A stretch of DNA of 64,000 bases from Isoperla grammatica (lineage: Eukaryota > Arthropoda > Insecta > Plecoptera > Perlodidae). Under the pieces are notes generated by a model, which saw only the letters and a list, made by a program, of their open reading frames with translations, did not search any database and was not told the DNA's origin. Shown piece after piece: positions 49,982 to 63,911 of this stretch (the first letter of the stretch is position 1; every line of letters starts with the position of its first letter). Location of the stretch: the NCBI GenBank assembly GCA_945910005.1, contig OX246743.1:12258587-12322586 (forward strand). The letters run 5' to 3'. A program made the position numbers and the translations under genes.

Positions 49982-50649
49982 ATCAGATCATATTCTTGGA
50001 TATTTTTTAAATCCAATGAAAGCCTCTTTTTGGAAATCTATCTATATTTGGAGTTACAATTACACTAAGAATGAATAGAGATACAATGAGATTCATACCT
50101 GCATACATTGAGAGCAGTGTGTTATTTACCAGTGTAAGCGAGGCAATTTCTATCGGCTGGCACGGCGTACGCAGTAACGTCGTAGCTTCGAATACTTGAG
50201 GTCTTGGGTTCAAAACCCATTACCCCCAATTTTTTTTTTCCACCTATTTCACACATTTATATCATTTATATCTCAATTTGCGGCGGTTTTATTATCAGAT
50301 CGTATTCTCATGGATATTTTTAAATCCAATGAAACCTTCTGTTCGTAAATCCAGATATGTTTCGTTACATGCATTAATTGAGAGCCGTGTGTTATCTATA
50401 CCAGTCTAAGCGATCCAACTTTCATCGTGAGGCATGGCGTACGCAGTAGCGTCGTGGACTAGTGTTTTAGAGGTCCGGGGTTCGAGACCCGTTACCACCA
50501 CGATTTTTTTCTTCCATATTCAGAGCAGCAAAGTTGAGAAGGGTTTACTAAGGGGAAATTATTTTTTCAAGCGCTCGTAGCTAAAAAACGTGTGGTTCAA
50601 ATTTGTTTCTTTATTTTTTATTTTTTTTTGCGTTAATTATCTTGACAAT
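49982..50649 (+). repeat. Linker L17
   Basis: Complete, 668 bp. T1 50156-50228 (GTCTTGGGTTC, one G of the T stem lost), T2 50428-50500. Same length and rare variants as L21 (CCAGATATGTTTCG; five T in GGATATTTTTAAATCC). Confidence 0.88.
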
Positions 50650-52479
50650 AAAACGCATAACAATCTCCCCAATGTGGCTCTCGTCACACCGTCATACTTG
50701 CGGCCCTCTTTGCAATCAAAACGCCTAACAATCTCACCAATGTGGCTCTCGTCACACCTTCATACTTGCGGCCCTCTTTTAAATCCAAGCGCCTAACAAT
50801 CTCCCCGATGTGGCTCTCGTCACTCCGCCAAACTTGCGGCCCTCTTTGCAATCAAAACGCCTAACAATCTCCCCAATGTGGCTCTCGGCACTCCACCATA
50901 CTTGCGGCCCTCTTTGCAATCCAAGTGCCTAACATCTCCCCAATGTGGCTCTCGGCACTCCCCCATACTTGCGGCCCTCTTTGCAATCCAAGTGCCTAAC
51001 ATCTCCCCAATGTTGCTCTCGCCACTGCGTCATACTTGCGGCCCTCTTTGCAATCCAAGCGCCTTACAAACTCCCCAATGTGGCTCTCGTCACTCCGTCA
51101 TACTTGCGGCCCTCTTTGCAATCCAAGCGCCTAACAAACTCCCCAATGTGGCTCTCGTCACCCCGTCATACTTGCGGCCCTCTTTGCATACGAAGCGCCT
51201 AACAATCTCCCTAATGTGGCTCTCATCACTTTACCATACTTGCGGCCCTCTTTGCCATCCAAGCGCCTAACAATCTCCCAAATGTGGCTTTCGTCACTCG
51301 GTCATACTTGCGGCCCTCTTTGCAATCCAAGCGCCTTACAATCTCCCCAATGTGGCTCTCGTCACTCCGTCATACTTGCGGCCCTCTTTGCAATCCAAGC
51401 GCCTTACAATCTCTCCAATGTAGCTCTCGTCACACCGCCATACTTGCGGCCTTCTTTGCAATCAGAGCGCCTAACAATCGCCTTACAATCTTTCCAATGT
51501 GGCACTTTCCTTCCGTCACTCTTGCGGCCCTCTTTGCAATCCAAGCGCCTAACAATCTCTCCAAAGTGGCTCTCGTCACTCCGTCATACTTGCGGCCCTC
51601 TTTGCAATCCAAGCGCCTTACAATCTCCCAAATGTGGCTCTCGTCACACCGCCATACTCGCGGCCCTCTTTGCAATCCAAGCACCTAACAATCTCCCTAA
51701 TGTGGCTTTCGCCACTCCGTCATACTTGCGGCCCTCTTTGCAATCCAAGCTCCTAAACATCTCCCCAATGTGGCTCTCGTCACTCTACCATACTTGCGGC
51801 CCTCTATGCAATCAAAACGCCTTACAATCCCCCCAATGTGGCTCTCGTCACACCGTCATACTTGCGGCCCTCTTTGCAATCCAAGCGCCTTACAATCTCC
51901 CCAATGTGGCTCTCGTCACTCGGTCATACTTGCGGCCCTCTTTGAAATCCAAGCGCCTTACAATCTCCTCAATGTGGCTCTCGTCACACCGCCATACTTG
52001 CGGCCCTCTTTGCAATCCAAGCGCCTTACAATCTCCTAAATGTGGCTCTCGTCACACCGCCATACTTGCGGCCCTCTTTGCAATCCAAGCGCCTTACAAT
52101 CTCCCCAATGTGGCTCTCGTCACACCGCGATATTTGCGGCCCTCTTTGCAATCCAAGCGCCTAACAATCTCTCCAATGTGGCTCTCGCCACTCCGTCATA
52201 CTTGCGGCCCTCTTTGCAATCCAAGCGCCTTGCAATCTCCCCAATGTGGCTCTCGTCACACCGCCATACTTGCGGCCCTCTTTGCAATCAAAACGCCTAA
52301 CAATCTCCCCGATGTGGGCTCTCGCCACTCCGCCATTCTTGCGGCCCTCTTTGCAATCCAAGCGCCTTACAATCTCCCCAATATGGCTCTCGTCACTCCA
52401 CCATACTTGCGGCCCTCTTTGCAATCAAAACGCCTAACAATCTCCCCAATGTGGCTCTCGTCACACCTTCATACTTGCG
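50650..52479 (+). repeat. 68-bp satellite array A17
   Basis: 1,830 bp, about 27 monomers. Copy of A21 at offset 11,432. It holds one of two 430-codon open frames (51216-52508), judged non-coding because equivalent frames overlap it and the reading runs on into the linker. Confidence 0.92.
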
Positions 52480-53150
52480 ATCAGATCATATTCTTGGATA
52501 TTTTTTAAATCCAATAAAAGCCTCTTTTTGGAAATCTATCTATATTTGGAGTTACAATTACACTAAGAATGAATAGAGATACAATGAGATTCATACCTGC
52601 ATACATTGAGAGCAGTGTGTTATTTACCAGTGTAAGCGAGGCAATTTCTATCGGCTGGCACGGCGTACGCAGTAACGTCGTAGCTTCGAATACTTGTGGT
52701 CTGGGGTTCAAAACCCATTACCCCCAATTTTTTTTTTCCACCTATTTCACACATTTATATCATTTATATCTCAATTTGCGGCGGTTTTATTATCAGATCG
52801 TATTCTCATGGATATTTTTTAAATCCAATGAAACCTTCTGTTCGTAAATCCAGATATGTTTCGTTACATGCATTAATTGAGAGCCGTGTGTTATCTATAC
52901 CAGTCTAAGCGATCCAACTTCCATCGTGAGGCATGGCGTACGCGGTAGCGTCGTGGACTAGTGTTTTAGAGGTCCGGGGTTCGAGACCCGTTACCACCAC
53001 GATTTTTTTCTTCCATATTCAGAGCAGCAAAGTTGAGAAGGGTTTACTAAGGGGAAATTATTTTTTCAAGCGCTCGTAGCTAAAAAACGTGTGGTTCAAA
53101 TTTGTTTCTGTATTTTTTTTATTTTTTTTTGCGTTAATTATCTTGACAAT
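52480..53150 (+). repeat. Linker L18
   Basis: Complete. T1 52654-52726 (TACTTGTGGTCTGG in place of TACTTGAGGTCTGG), T2 52927-52999. GCATTAATTGAGAG type with CCAGATATG as in L17 and L21. Confidence 0.88.
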
Positions 53151-55794
53151 AAAACGCCTAACAATCTCCCCAATGTTGCTCTCGTCACACCGTCATACTT
53201 GCGGCCAACTTTGCAATCGAAACGCCTTACAATCTCCCCAATGTGGCTCTCGTCACACCTTCATACTTGCGGCCCTCTTTTTAATCCAAGCGCCTAACAA
53301 TCTCCCCGATGTGGCTCTCGTCACTCAGCCATACTTGCGGCCCTCTTTGCAATCAAAACGCCTAACAATCTCCCCAATGTGGCTCTCGGCACTCCACCAT
53401 ACTTGCGGCCCTCTTTGCAATCCAAGTGCCTAACATCTCCCCAATGTGGCTCTCGGCACTCCCGCATACTTGCGGCCCTCTTTGCAATCCAAGTGCCTAA
53501 CATCTCCCCAATGTGGCTCTTGCCACTCCGTCATACTTGCGGCCCTCTTTGCAATCAAAGCGCCTTACAAACTCCCCAATGTGGCTCTCGTCACTCCGTC
53601 ATACTTGCGGCCCTCTTTGCAATCCAAGCGCCTTACAATCTCCCCAATGTGGCTCTCGTCACACCGCCATACTTGCGGCCCTCTTTGCAATCCAAGCGCT
53701 TTACAATCTCCCCAGTGTTGCTCTCGTCGTTTCGTTAGACTTGCGGCCCTCTTTGCAATCCAAGCGCCTAACAATCTCCCCAATGTGGCTCTCGTCACAC
53801 CGTCATACTTGCGGCCCTCTTTGCAATCCAAGAGCCTCACAATCTCCCCAAGGTGGCACTTTCACTCCGTCACTCTTGCGGCCCTCTTTGCAATCCAAGC
53901 GCCTTACAATCTCCCCAATGTGGCTCTCGTCACACCGCCATACTCGCGGCCCTCTTTGCAATCAGAGCGCCTTACAATCGCCTTACAATCTCCCCAATGT
54001 GGCTCTCGGCACTCCACCATACTTGCGGCCCTCTTTGCATTCCAAGCGCCTTACAATCTCCCCAATATGGCTCTCGTCACTCCACCTTACGTGCGGCCCT
54101 CTTTGCAATCAAGACGCCTAACAATCTCCCCAATGTGGCTCTCGGCACTCCACCATACTTGCGGCCCTCTTTGCAATCCAAGTGCCTAACATCTCCCCAA
54201 TGTGGCTCTCGCCACTCCGCCATACTCGCGGCCCTCTTTTGCAATCCAAGCGCCTAACAATCTCCCCAATGTGTCTCTATTCACTCCACAATACTTGCGG
54301 CCCTCTTTGCAATCAGAGCGCCTAATTATCTCCCCGATGCGGCTCTCGCCACTCCGTCATACTTGCGGCCCTCTTTGCAATCAAAGCGCCTTACAATCTC
54401 CCCAGTAAGGCTTCACCACTCCGTCATACTTGCGGCCCTCTTTTCAATCCAAGCGTCTAACAATCTCCCCAGTGTTGCTCTCGCCACTCCGTCATACTTG
54501 CGGCCCTCTTTGCAATCCAAGCTCCTAACAATCCCCCCAATGTTGCTCTCGTCACACCGTCATACTTGCGGCCCTCTTTTCAATCCAAGCGCCTTACAAT
54601 CTCCCCAATGTGGCTCTCGTCACTCCCTCATACTTGCGGCCCTCTTTGAAATCCAAGCGCCTTACAATCTCCTCAATGTGGCTCTCGCCACACCGCCATA
54701 CTTGCGGCCCTCTTTGCAATCCAAGCGCCTAACAATCTCCCCAATGTGGCTCTCATCACTTTACCATACTTGCGGCCCTCTTTGCCATTACAATCTCCCC
54801 AATGTGGCTCTCGTCACACCGCCATACTTGCGGCCCTCTTTGCAATCCAAGCGCTTTACAATCTCCTTAGTGTTGCTCTCGTCATTTCGTTAGACTTGCG
54901 GCCCTCTTTGCAATCCAAGCGCCTAACAATCTCCCCAATGTGGCTTTCGTCACACCTGCATACTTGCGGCCCTCTTTGCAATCCAAGAGCTTCACAATCT
55001 CCCCAAGGTGGCACTTTCACTCCGTCACTCTTGCGGCCCTCTTTGCAATCCAAGCGCCTTACAATCTCCCCAATGTGGCTCTCGTCACACCGCCATACTC
55101 GCGGCCCTCTTTGCAATCAGAGCGCCTTACAATCGCCTTACAATCTCCCCAATGTGGCTCTCGGCACTCCACCATACTTGCGGCCCTCTTTGCAATCCAA
55201 GCGCCTTACAATCTCCCCAATATGGCTCTCGTCACTCCACCATACGTGAGGCCCTCTTTGCAATCCAAGCGCCTAACAATCTCCCCAATGTGGCTCTCGT
55301 CACTCTACCATACTTGCGGCCCTCTATGCAATCAAAACGCCTAACAATCCCCCCAATGTGGCTCTCGTCACACCGTCATACTTGCGGCCCTCTTTGCAAT
55401 CCAAGCGCCTTACAATCTCCCCAATGTGGCTCTCGTCACTCGGTCATACTTGCGGCTCTCTTTGAAATCCAAGCGCCTAACAATCTCTCCAATGTGGCTC
55501 TTGCCACTCCGTCATATTGCGGCCCTCTTTGCAATCCAAGCGCCTTGCAGTCTCCCCAATGTGGCTCTCGTCACACCGCCATACTTGCGGCCCTCTTTGC
55601 AATCTAAACGCCTAACAATCTCCCCGATGTGGGCTCTCGCCACTCCGCCATTCTTGCGGCCCTCTTTGCAATCCAAGCGCCTTACAATCTCCCCAATATG
55701 GCTCTCGTCACTCCACCATACTTGCGGCCCTCTTTGCAATCAAAACGCCGAACAATCTCCCCAATGTGGCTCTCGTCACACCTTCATACTTGCG
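53151..55794 (+). repeat. 68-bp satellite array A18
   Basis: 2,644 bp, about 39 monomers, mosaic of segments also found in A2/A11 (left) and A10/A17 (right). Local small deletions, for example near 54786 (TTTGCCATTACAATC) and 55515 (CATATTGCGG), shift the monomer phase. Confidence 0.92.
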
Positions 55795-56464
55795 ATCAGA
55801 TCATATTCTTGGATATTTTTTAAATCCAATGAAAGCCTCTTTTTGGAAATCTATCTATATTTGGAGTTACAATTACACTAAGAATGAATAGAGATACAAT
55901 GAGATTCATACCTGCATACATTGAGAGCAGTGTGTTATTTACCAGTGTAAGCGAGGCAATTTCTATCGGCTGGCACGGCGTACGCAGTAACGTCGTAGCT
56001 TCGAATACTTGAGGTCTGGGGTTCAAAACCCATTACCCCCAATTTTTTTTTTCCACCTATTTCACACATTTATATCATTTATATCTCAATTTGCGGCGGT
56101 TTTATTATCAGATCGTATTCTCATGGATATTTTTTAAATCCAATGAAACCTTCTGTTCGTAAATCCACATATGTTTCGTTACATGCATTAATTGAGAGCC
56201 GTGTGTTATCTATACCAGTCTAAGCGATCCAACTTTCATCGTGAGGCATGGCGTACGCGGTAGCGTCGTGGACTAGTGTTTTAGAGGTCCGGGGTTCGAG
56301 ACCCGTTACCACCACGATTTTTTTCTTCCATATTCAGAGCAGCAAAGTTGAGAAGGGTTTACTAAGGGGAAATTATTTTTTCAAGCGCTCGTAGCTAAAA
56401 AACGTGTGGTTCAAATTTGTTTCTGTATTTTTTTTATTTTTTTTGCGTTAATTATCTTGACAAT
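55795..56464 (+). repeat. Linker L19
   Basis: Complete. T1 55969-56041, T2 56242-56314. GCATTAATTGAGAG type, with CCACATATG in half 2. Confidence 0.88.
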
Positions 56465-57752
56465 AAAACGCCTAACAATCTCCCTAATGTGGCTCTCGTC
56501 ACACCGTCATACTTGCGGCCCTCTTTGCAATCAAAACGCCTAACAATCTTACCAATGTGGCTCTCGTCACACCTTCATACTTGCGGCCCTCTTTTTAATC
56601 CAAGCGCCTAACAATCTCCCCGATGTGGCTCTCGTCACTCCGCCATACTTGCGGCCCTCTTTGCAATCAAAACGCCTAACAATCTCCCCAATGTGGCTCT
56701 CGGCACTCCACCATACTAGCGGCCCTCTTTGCCATCCAAGCGCCTAACAATCTCCCCAATGTGGCTTTCGTCACTCGGTCATACTTGCGGCCCTCTTTGC
56801 AATCCAATCGACTTACAATCTCCCCAATGTGGCTCTCGTCACTCCGTCATACTTGCGGCCCTCTTTGCAATCCAAGCGCCTTACAATCTCTCCAATGTGG
56901 CTCTCGTCACACCGCCATACTTGCGGCACTCTTTGCAATCAGAGCGCCTAACAATCGCCTTACAATCTCCCCAATGTGGCACTTTCACTCCGTCACTCTT
57001 GCGGCCCTCTTTGCAATCCAAGCGCCTTACAATCTCCCCAATGTGGCTCTCGTCACTCAACCATACTTGCGGCCCTCTATGCAATCAAAACGCCTAACAA
57101 TCCCCCCAATGTGGCTCTCGTCACACCGTCATACTTGCGGCCCTCTTTGCAATCCAAGCGCCTTACAATCTCCCCAATGTGGCTCTCGTCACGCGGTCAT
57201 AATTGCGGCCCTCTTTGAAATCCAAGCGCCTTACAATCTCCTCAATGTGGCTCTCGTCACACCGCCATACTTGCGGCCCTTTTTGCAATCCAAGCGCCTT
57301 ACAATCTCCTAAATGTGGCTCTCGTCACACCGCCATACTTGCGGCCCTCTTTGCAATCCAAGCGCCTTACAATCTCCCCAATGTGGCTCTCGTCACACCG
57401 CCATACTTGCGGCCCTCTTTGCAATCCAAGCGCCTAACAATCTCTCCAATGTGGCTCTTGCCACTCCGTCATACTTGCGGCCCTCTTTGCAATCCAAGCG
57501 CCTTGCAGTCTCCCCAATGTGGCTCTCGTCACACCGCCATACTTGCGGCCCTCTTTGCAATCTAAACGCCTAACAATCTCCCCGATGTGGGCTCTCGCCA
57601 CTCCGCCATTCTTGCGGCCCTCTTTGCAATCCAAGCGCCTTACAATCTCCCCAATATGGCTCTCGTCACTCCACCATACTTGCGGCCCTCTTTGCAATCA
57701 AAACGCCTAACAATCTCCCCAATGTGGCTCTCGTCACACCTTCATACTTGCG
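56465..57752 (+). repeat. 68-bp satellite array A19
   Basis: 1,288 bp, about 19 monomers; reads as a shortened A17, keeping its leader and last third. Confidence 0.92.
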
Positions 57753-58422
57753 ATCAGATCATATTCTTGGATATTTTTTAAATCCAATGAAAGCCTCTTT
57801 TTGGAAATCTATCTATATTTGGAGTTACAATTACACTAAGAATGAATAGAGATACAATGAGATTCATACCTGCATACATTGAGAGCAGTGTGTTATTTAC
57901 CAGTGTAAGCGAGGCAATTTCTATCGGCTGGCACGGCGTACGCAGTAACGTCGTAGCTTCGAATACTTGAGGTCTGGGGTTCAAAACCCATTACCCCCAA
58001 TTTTTTTTTCCACCTATTTCACACATTTATATCATTTATATCTCAATTTGCGGCGGTTTTATTATCAGATCGTATTCTCATGGATATTTTTTAAATCCAA
58101 TGAAAACTTCTGTTCGTAAATCCATATATGTTTCGTTACATGCATACATTGAGAGCCGTGTGTTATCTATACCAGTCTAAGCGATCCAACTTCCATCGTG
58201 AGGCATGGCGTACGCGGTAGCGTCGTGGACTAGTGTTTTAGAGGTCCGGGGTTCGAGACCCGTTACCACCACGATTTTTTTCTTCCATATTCAGAGCAGC
58301 AAAGTTGAGAAGCGTTTACTAAGGGGAAATTATATTTTCAAGCGCTCGTAGCTAAAAAACGTGTGGTTCAAATTTGTTTCTGTATTTTTTTTTATTTTTT
58401 TTGCGTTAATTATCTTGACAAT
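57753..58422 (+). repeat. Linker L20
   Basis: Complete. T1 57927-57999, T2 58199-58271. Private changes: AATGAAAACTTCTG and GAGAAGCGTTTAC. Confidence 0.88.
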
Positions 58423-61328
58423 AAAACGCCTAACAATCTCCCCAATGTGGCTCTCGCCACACCGTCATACTTGCGGCCCTCTTTGCAATCAAAACGCCTA
58501 AAAATCTCCCCAATGTGGCTCTCGTCAACCCTTCATACTTGCGGCCCTCTTTTTAATCCAAGCGCCTAACAATCTCCCCGATGTGGCTCTCGTCACTCCG
58601 CCATACTTGCGGCCCTCTTTGCAATCAAAGCGCCTAACAATCTCGCCACTTCGCCATTCTTGCGGCCCTCTTTTTAATCCAAGCGTCTAACAATCTCCCC
58701 AATGTGGCTCTTGTCACTCCACCATACTTGCGGCCCTCTTTGCAATCAAAACGCCTTACAATCTCCCTAATGTGGCTCTCGGCACTCCACCATACTTGCG
58801 GCCCTCTTTACAATCCAAGTGCCTTTAATCTCCCCAATGTGGCTCTCGCCACTCCGCCATACTTGCGGCCCTCTTTTGCAATCCAAGCGCCTAACAATCA
58901 CCCCAATGTCTCTCTCGTCACTCCACCATAATTGCGGCCCTCTTTGCAATCAGAGCGCCTCATTATCTCCCCGATGCGGCTCTCGCCACTCCGCCATACT
59001 TGCGGCCCTCTTTGCAATCCAAGCGCCTAACAATCTCCCCAATGTGGCTCTCGTCACTCCACCATACTTGCGGCCCTCTTTGCAATCCAAGCGCCGTACA
59101 AACTCCCCAATGTGGATCTCGTCACTCCGTCATACTTGCGGCCCTATTTGCAATCAAAACGCCTAACAATCTCCCCAATGTGGCTCTCGCGTCACCGTCA
59201 TTCTTGCGGCCCTCTTTGCAATCCAAGCGCCTAACAATCTCCCCAATGTGGCTCTCGTCACACCGTCATTCTTGCGGCCCTCTTTGCAATCCAAGCGCCT
59301 AACAATCTCCCCAATGTGGCTCTCGTCACACCGTTAAACTTGCGGCCCTATTTGCAATCTAAGCGCCTAACAATCTCCTCAATGTGGCTCTCGTCACTCC
59401 ACCATACTTGCGGCCCTCTTTGCAATCGAAGTGCCTCATTTCTTCCTTATGTGGCTCTCGCCACTCCGCCATACTGGTGGCCCTCTTTGTAATCCAAGCG
59501 CCGAAAAATCTCCCTAATGTGGCTCTCGCCACTCCGTCATACTTGCGGCCCTCTTTGCAATCCAAGCGCCTAACAATCTCCCCAATGTGGCTCTCGTCAC
59601 TCCACTATACTTGCGGCCCTCTTTGCAATCTAAGCGCCTAACATACTCCCCAATGTGGCTCTCGTCACTCCGTCATACTTGCGGCCCTCTTTGCAATCAA
59701 AACGCATAGCATCTCCCCAATGTGGCTCTCGGCACTCCGTCATACTTGCGGCCCTCTTTGTAATCCAAGCGCCTAACAATCTCGACACTTCGCCATTCTT
59801 GCGGCCCTCTTTTTAATCCAAGCGTCTAACAATCTCCCCAATGTGGCTCTCGTCACTCCACCATACTTGCGGCCCTCTTTGCAATCCAAGTGCCTTACAT
59901 CTCCCTAATGTGGCTCTCGCCACTCCGCCATACTTGCGGCCCTCTTTGCGATCCAAGCGCCTCACAATCTCCTTAATGTGGCTCCCGTCACTCGGTCATA
60001 CTTGTGGCCCTCTTTGCAATATAAGCGCCTTACAATCTCTCCAATGTGGCTCTCGTCACACCGCCATACTTGCGGCCCTCTTTGCAATCAGAGCGCCTAA
60101 CAATCGCCTTACAATCTCCCCAATGTGGCACTTTCACTCCGTCACTCTTGCGGCCCTCTTTGCAATCCAAGCGCCTAACAATCTCTCCAATGTGGCTCTC
60201 GTCACTCCGTCATACTTGCGGAACTCTTTGCAATCCAAGCGCCTTACAATCTCTCCAATGTGGCCTTCGTCACACCGCCATACTTGCGGCCCTCTTTGCA
60301 ATCAGAGCGACTAACAATCGCCTTACAATCTCCCCAATGTGGCACTTTCACTCCGTCACTCTTGCGGCCCTCTTTGCAATCCAAGCGCCAAACAATCTCT
60401 CCAATGTGGCTCTCGTCACTCCGTCATACTTGCGGCCCTCTTTGCAATCCAAGCGCCTTACAATCTCCCAAATGTGGCTCTCGTCACACCGCCATACTCG
60501 CGGCCCTCTTTGCAATCCAAGCACCTAACAATCTCCCTAATGTGGCTCTCGCCAGTCCGTCATACTTGCGGCCCTCTTTGCAATCCAAGCGCCTAACAAT
60601 CTCCCCAATGTGGCTTTCGTCACTCTACCATACTTGCGGCCCTCTATGCAATCAAAACGCCTAACAATCCCCCCAATGTGGCTCTCGTCACACCGTCATA
60701 CTTGCGGCCCTCTTTGCAATCCAAGCGCTTTACAATCTCCCCAATGTGGCTCTTGTCACTCGGTCATACTTGCGGCCCTCTTTGAAATCCAAGCGCCTTA
60801 CAATCTACTTAATGTGGCTCTCGCCACACCGCCATACTTGCGGCCCTCTTTGCAATCCAAGCGCCTTACAATCTCCCCAATGTGGCTCTTGTCACACCGC
60901 CATACTTGCGGCCCTCTTTGCAATCCAGGCGCCTTACAATCTCCCCAATGTGGCTCTCGTCACACCGCCATACTTGCGGCCCTCTTTGCAATCCAAGCGC
61001 CTAACAATCTCTCCAATGTGGCTCTCGCCACTCCGTCATACTTGCGGCCCTCTTTGCATTCCAAGCGCCTTGCAATCTCCCCAATGTGGCTCTCGTCACA
61101 CCGCCATACTTGCGGCCCTCTTTGCAATCAAAACGCCTAACAATCTCCCCGATGTGGGCTCTCGCCACTCCGCCATTCTTGCGGCCCTCTTTGCAATCCA
61201 AGCGCCTTACAATCTCCCCAATATGGCTCTCGTCACTCCACCATACTTGCGGCCCTCTTTGCAATCAAAACGTTGTTATATGTTTCAACATAAACTGGCA
61301 TTTGCTGTATTTGAAACTTTGAGAATAA

Positions 61329-61365
<37 letters not shown>

Positions 61366-61413
61366 GCCTAACAATCTCCCCAATGTGGCTCTCGTCACAC
61401 CTTCATACTTGCG
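58423..61413 (+). repeat. 68-bp satellite array A20
   Basis: 2,991 bp including a retroposed insert of about 94 bp near its right end. Left part resembles A13/A16, and the empty retrotransposon target is at 59575-59578. More single-base drift than in most arrays. Confidence 0.92.
61273..61360 (+). mobile_element. Short poly(A)-tailed retroposed fragment
   Basis: 58 bp of unique AT-rich sequence (61273-61330) ends in AATAAATAAA (two overlapping AATAAA signals) and a pure A run of 34 bp to 61364. It interrupts one satellite monomer. AAAACG stands on both sides (61267-61272 and 61361-61366) and is the likely target duplication, though A residues make the exact length uncertain. This is the signature of LINE-type target-primed reverse transcription of an mRNA 3' end, severely 5'-truncated. 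The source gene is not recognised. Confidence 0.8.
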
Positions 61414-62081
61414 ATCAGATCATATTCTTGGATATTTTTTAAATCCAATGAAAGCCTCTTTTTGGAAATCTATCTATATTTGGAGTTACAATTACACTAA
61501 GAATGAATAGAGATACAATGAGATTCATACCTGCATACATTGAGAGCAGTGTGTTATTTACCAGTGTAAGCGAGGCAATTTCTATCGGCTGGCACGGCGT
61601 ACGCAGTAACGTCGTAGCTTCGAATACTTGAGGTCTTGGGTTCAAAACCCATTACCCCCAATTTTTTTTTTCCACCTATTTCACACATTTATATCATTTA
61701 TATCTCAATTTGCGGCGGTTTTATTATCAGATCGTATTCTCATGGATATTTTTAAATCCAATGAAACCTTCTGTTCGTAAATCCAGATATGTTTCGTTAC
61801 ATGCATTAATTGAGAGCCGTGTGTTATCTATACCAGTCTAAGCGATCCAACTTTCATCGTGAGGCATGGCGTACGCGGTAGCGTCGTGGACTAGTGTTTT
61901 AGAGGTCCGGGGTTCGAGACCCGTTACCACCACGATTTTTTTCTTCCATATTCAGAGCAGCAAAGTTGAGAAGGGTTTACTAAGGGGAAATTATTTTTTC
62001 AAGCGCTCGTAGCTAAAAAACGTGTGGTTCAAATTTGTTTCTTTATTTTTTTTTTTTTTTTGCGTTAATTATCTTGACAAT
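61414..62081 (+). repeat. Linker L21
   Basis: Complete, 668 bp. T1 61588-61660, T2 61860-61932. Near-identical to L17. The T-tract near the right end has lost its interrupting A. Confidence 0.88.
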
Positions 62082-63911
62082 AAAACGCCTAACAATCTCC
62101 CCAATGTGGCTCTCGTCACACCGTCATACTTGCGGCCCTCTTTGCAATCAAAACGCCTAACAATCTCACCAATGTGGCTCTCGTCACACCTTCATACTTG
62201 CGACCCTCTTTTAAATCCAAGCGCCTAACAATCTCCCCGATGTGGCTCTCGTCACTCCGCCAAACTTGCGGCCCTCTTTGCAATCAAAACGCCTAACAAT
62301 CTCCCCAATGTGGCTCTCGGCACTCCACCATACTTGCGGCCCTCTTTGCAATCCAAGTGCCTAACATCTCCCCAATGTAGCTCTCGGCACTCCCCCATAC
62401 TTGCGGCCCTCTTTGCAATCCAAGTGCCTAACATCTCCCCAATGTTGCTCTCGCCACTGCGTCATACTTGCGGCCCTCTTTGCAATCCAAGCGCCTTACA
62501 AACTCCCCAATGTGGCTCTCGTCACTCCGTCATACTTGCGGCCCTCTTTGCAATCCAAGCGCCTAACAAACTCCCCAATGTGGCTCTCGTCACCCCGTCA
62601 TACTTGCGGCCCTTTTTGCATACGAAGCGCCTAACAATCTCCCTAATGTGGCTCTCATCACTTTACCATACTTGCGGCCCTCTTTGCCATCCAAGCGCCT
62701 AACAATCTCCCAAATGTGGCTTTCGTCACTCGGTCATACTTGCGGCCCTCTTTGCAATCCAAGCGCCTTACAATCTCCCCAATGTGGCTCTCGTCACTCC
62801 GTCATACTTGCGGCCCTCTTTGCAATCCAAGCGCCTTACAATCTCTCCAATGTGGCTCTCGTCACACCGCCATACTTGCGGCCCTCTTTGCAATCAGAGC
62901 GCCTAACAATCGCCTTACAATCTCTCCAATGTGGCACTTTCCTTCCGTCACTCTTGCGGCCCTCTTTGCAATCCAAGCGCCTAACAATCTCTTCAAAGTG
63001 GCTCTCGTCACTCCGTCATACTTGCGGCCTTCTTTGCAATCCAAGCGCCTTACAATCTCCCAAATGTGGCTCTCGTCACACCGCCATACTCGCGGCCCTC
63101 TTTGCAATCCAAGCACCTAACAATCTCCCTAATGTGGCTCTCGCCACTCCGTCATACTTGCGGCCCTCTTTGCAATCCAAGCTCCTAAACATCTCTTTAA
63201 TGTGGCTCTCGTCACTCTACCATACTTGCGGCCCTCTATGCAATCAAAACGCCTTACAATCCCCCCAATGTGGCTCTCGTCACACCGTCATACTTGCGGC
63301 CCTCTTTGCAATCCAAGCGCCTTACAATCTCCCCAATGTGGCTCTCGTCACTCGGTCATACTTGCGGCCCTCTTTGAAATCCAAGCGCCTTACAATCTCC
63401 TCAATGTGGCTCTCGTCACACCGCCATACTTGCGGCCCTCTTTGCAATCCAAGCGCCTTACAATCTCCTAAATGTGGCTCTCGTCACACCGCCATACTTG
63501 CGGCCCTCTTTGCAATCCAAGCGCCTTACAATCTCCCCAATGTGGCTCTCGTCACACCGCCATACTTGCGGCCCTCTTTGCAATCCAAGCGCCTAACAAT
63601 CTCTCCAATGTGGCTCTCGCCACTCCGTCATACTTGCGGCCCTCTTTGCAATCCAAGCGCCTTGCAATCTCCCCAATGTGGCTCTCGTCACACCGCCATA
63701 CTTGCGGCCCTCTTTGCAATCAAAACGCCTAACAATCTCCCCGATGTGGGCTCTCGCCACTCCGCCATTCTTGCGGCCCTCTTTGCAATCCAAGCGCCTT
63801 ACAATCTCCCCAATATGGCTCTCGTTACTCCACCATACTTGCGGCCCTCTTTGCAATCAAAACGCCTAACAATCTCCCCAATGTGGCTCTCGTCACACCT
63901 TCATACTTGCG
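62082..63911 (+). repeat. 68-bp satellite array A21
   Basis: 1,830 bp, about 27 monomers; copy of A17, including the second 430-codon open frame (62648-63940). Differences from A17 are scattered single bases. Confidence 0.92.

Noticed and set aside
51216..52508. Long repetitive open frames in the 68-bp arrays as genes for a repeat protein
   Set aside because: Equivalent overlapping frames are open on the + strand and sometimes the - strand, the frames run into linker sequence, starts fall at arbitrary monomers, and lengths depend only on TAAC/TTAC variants.
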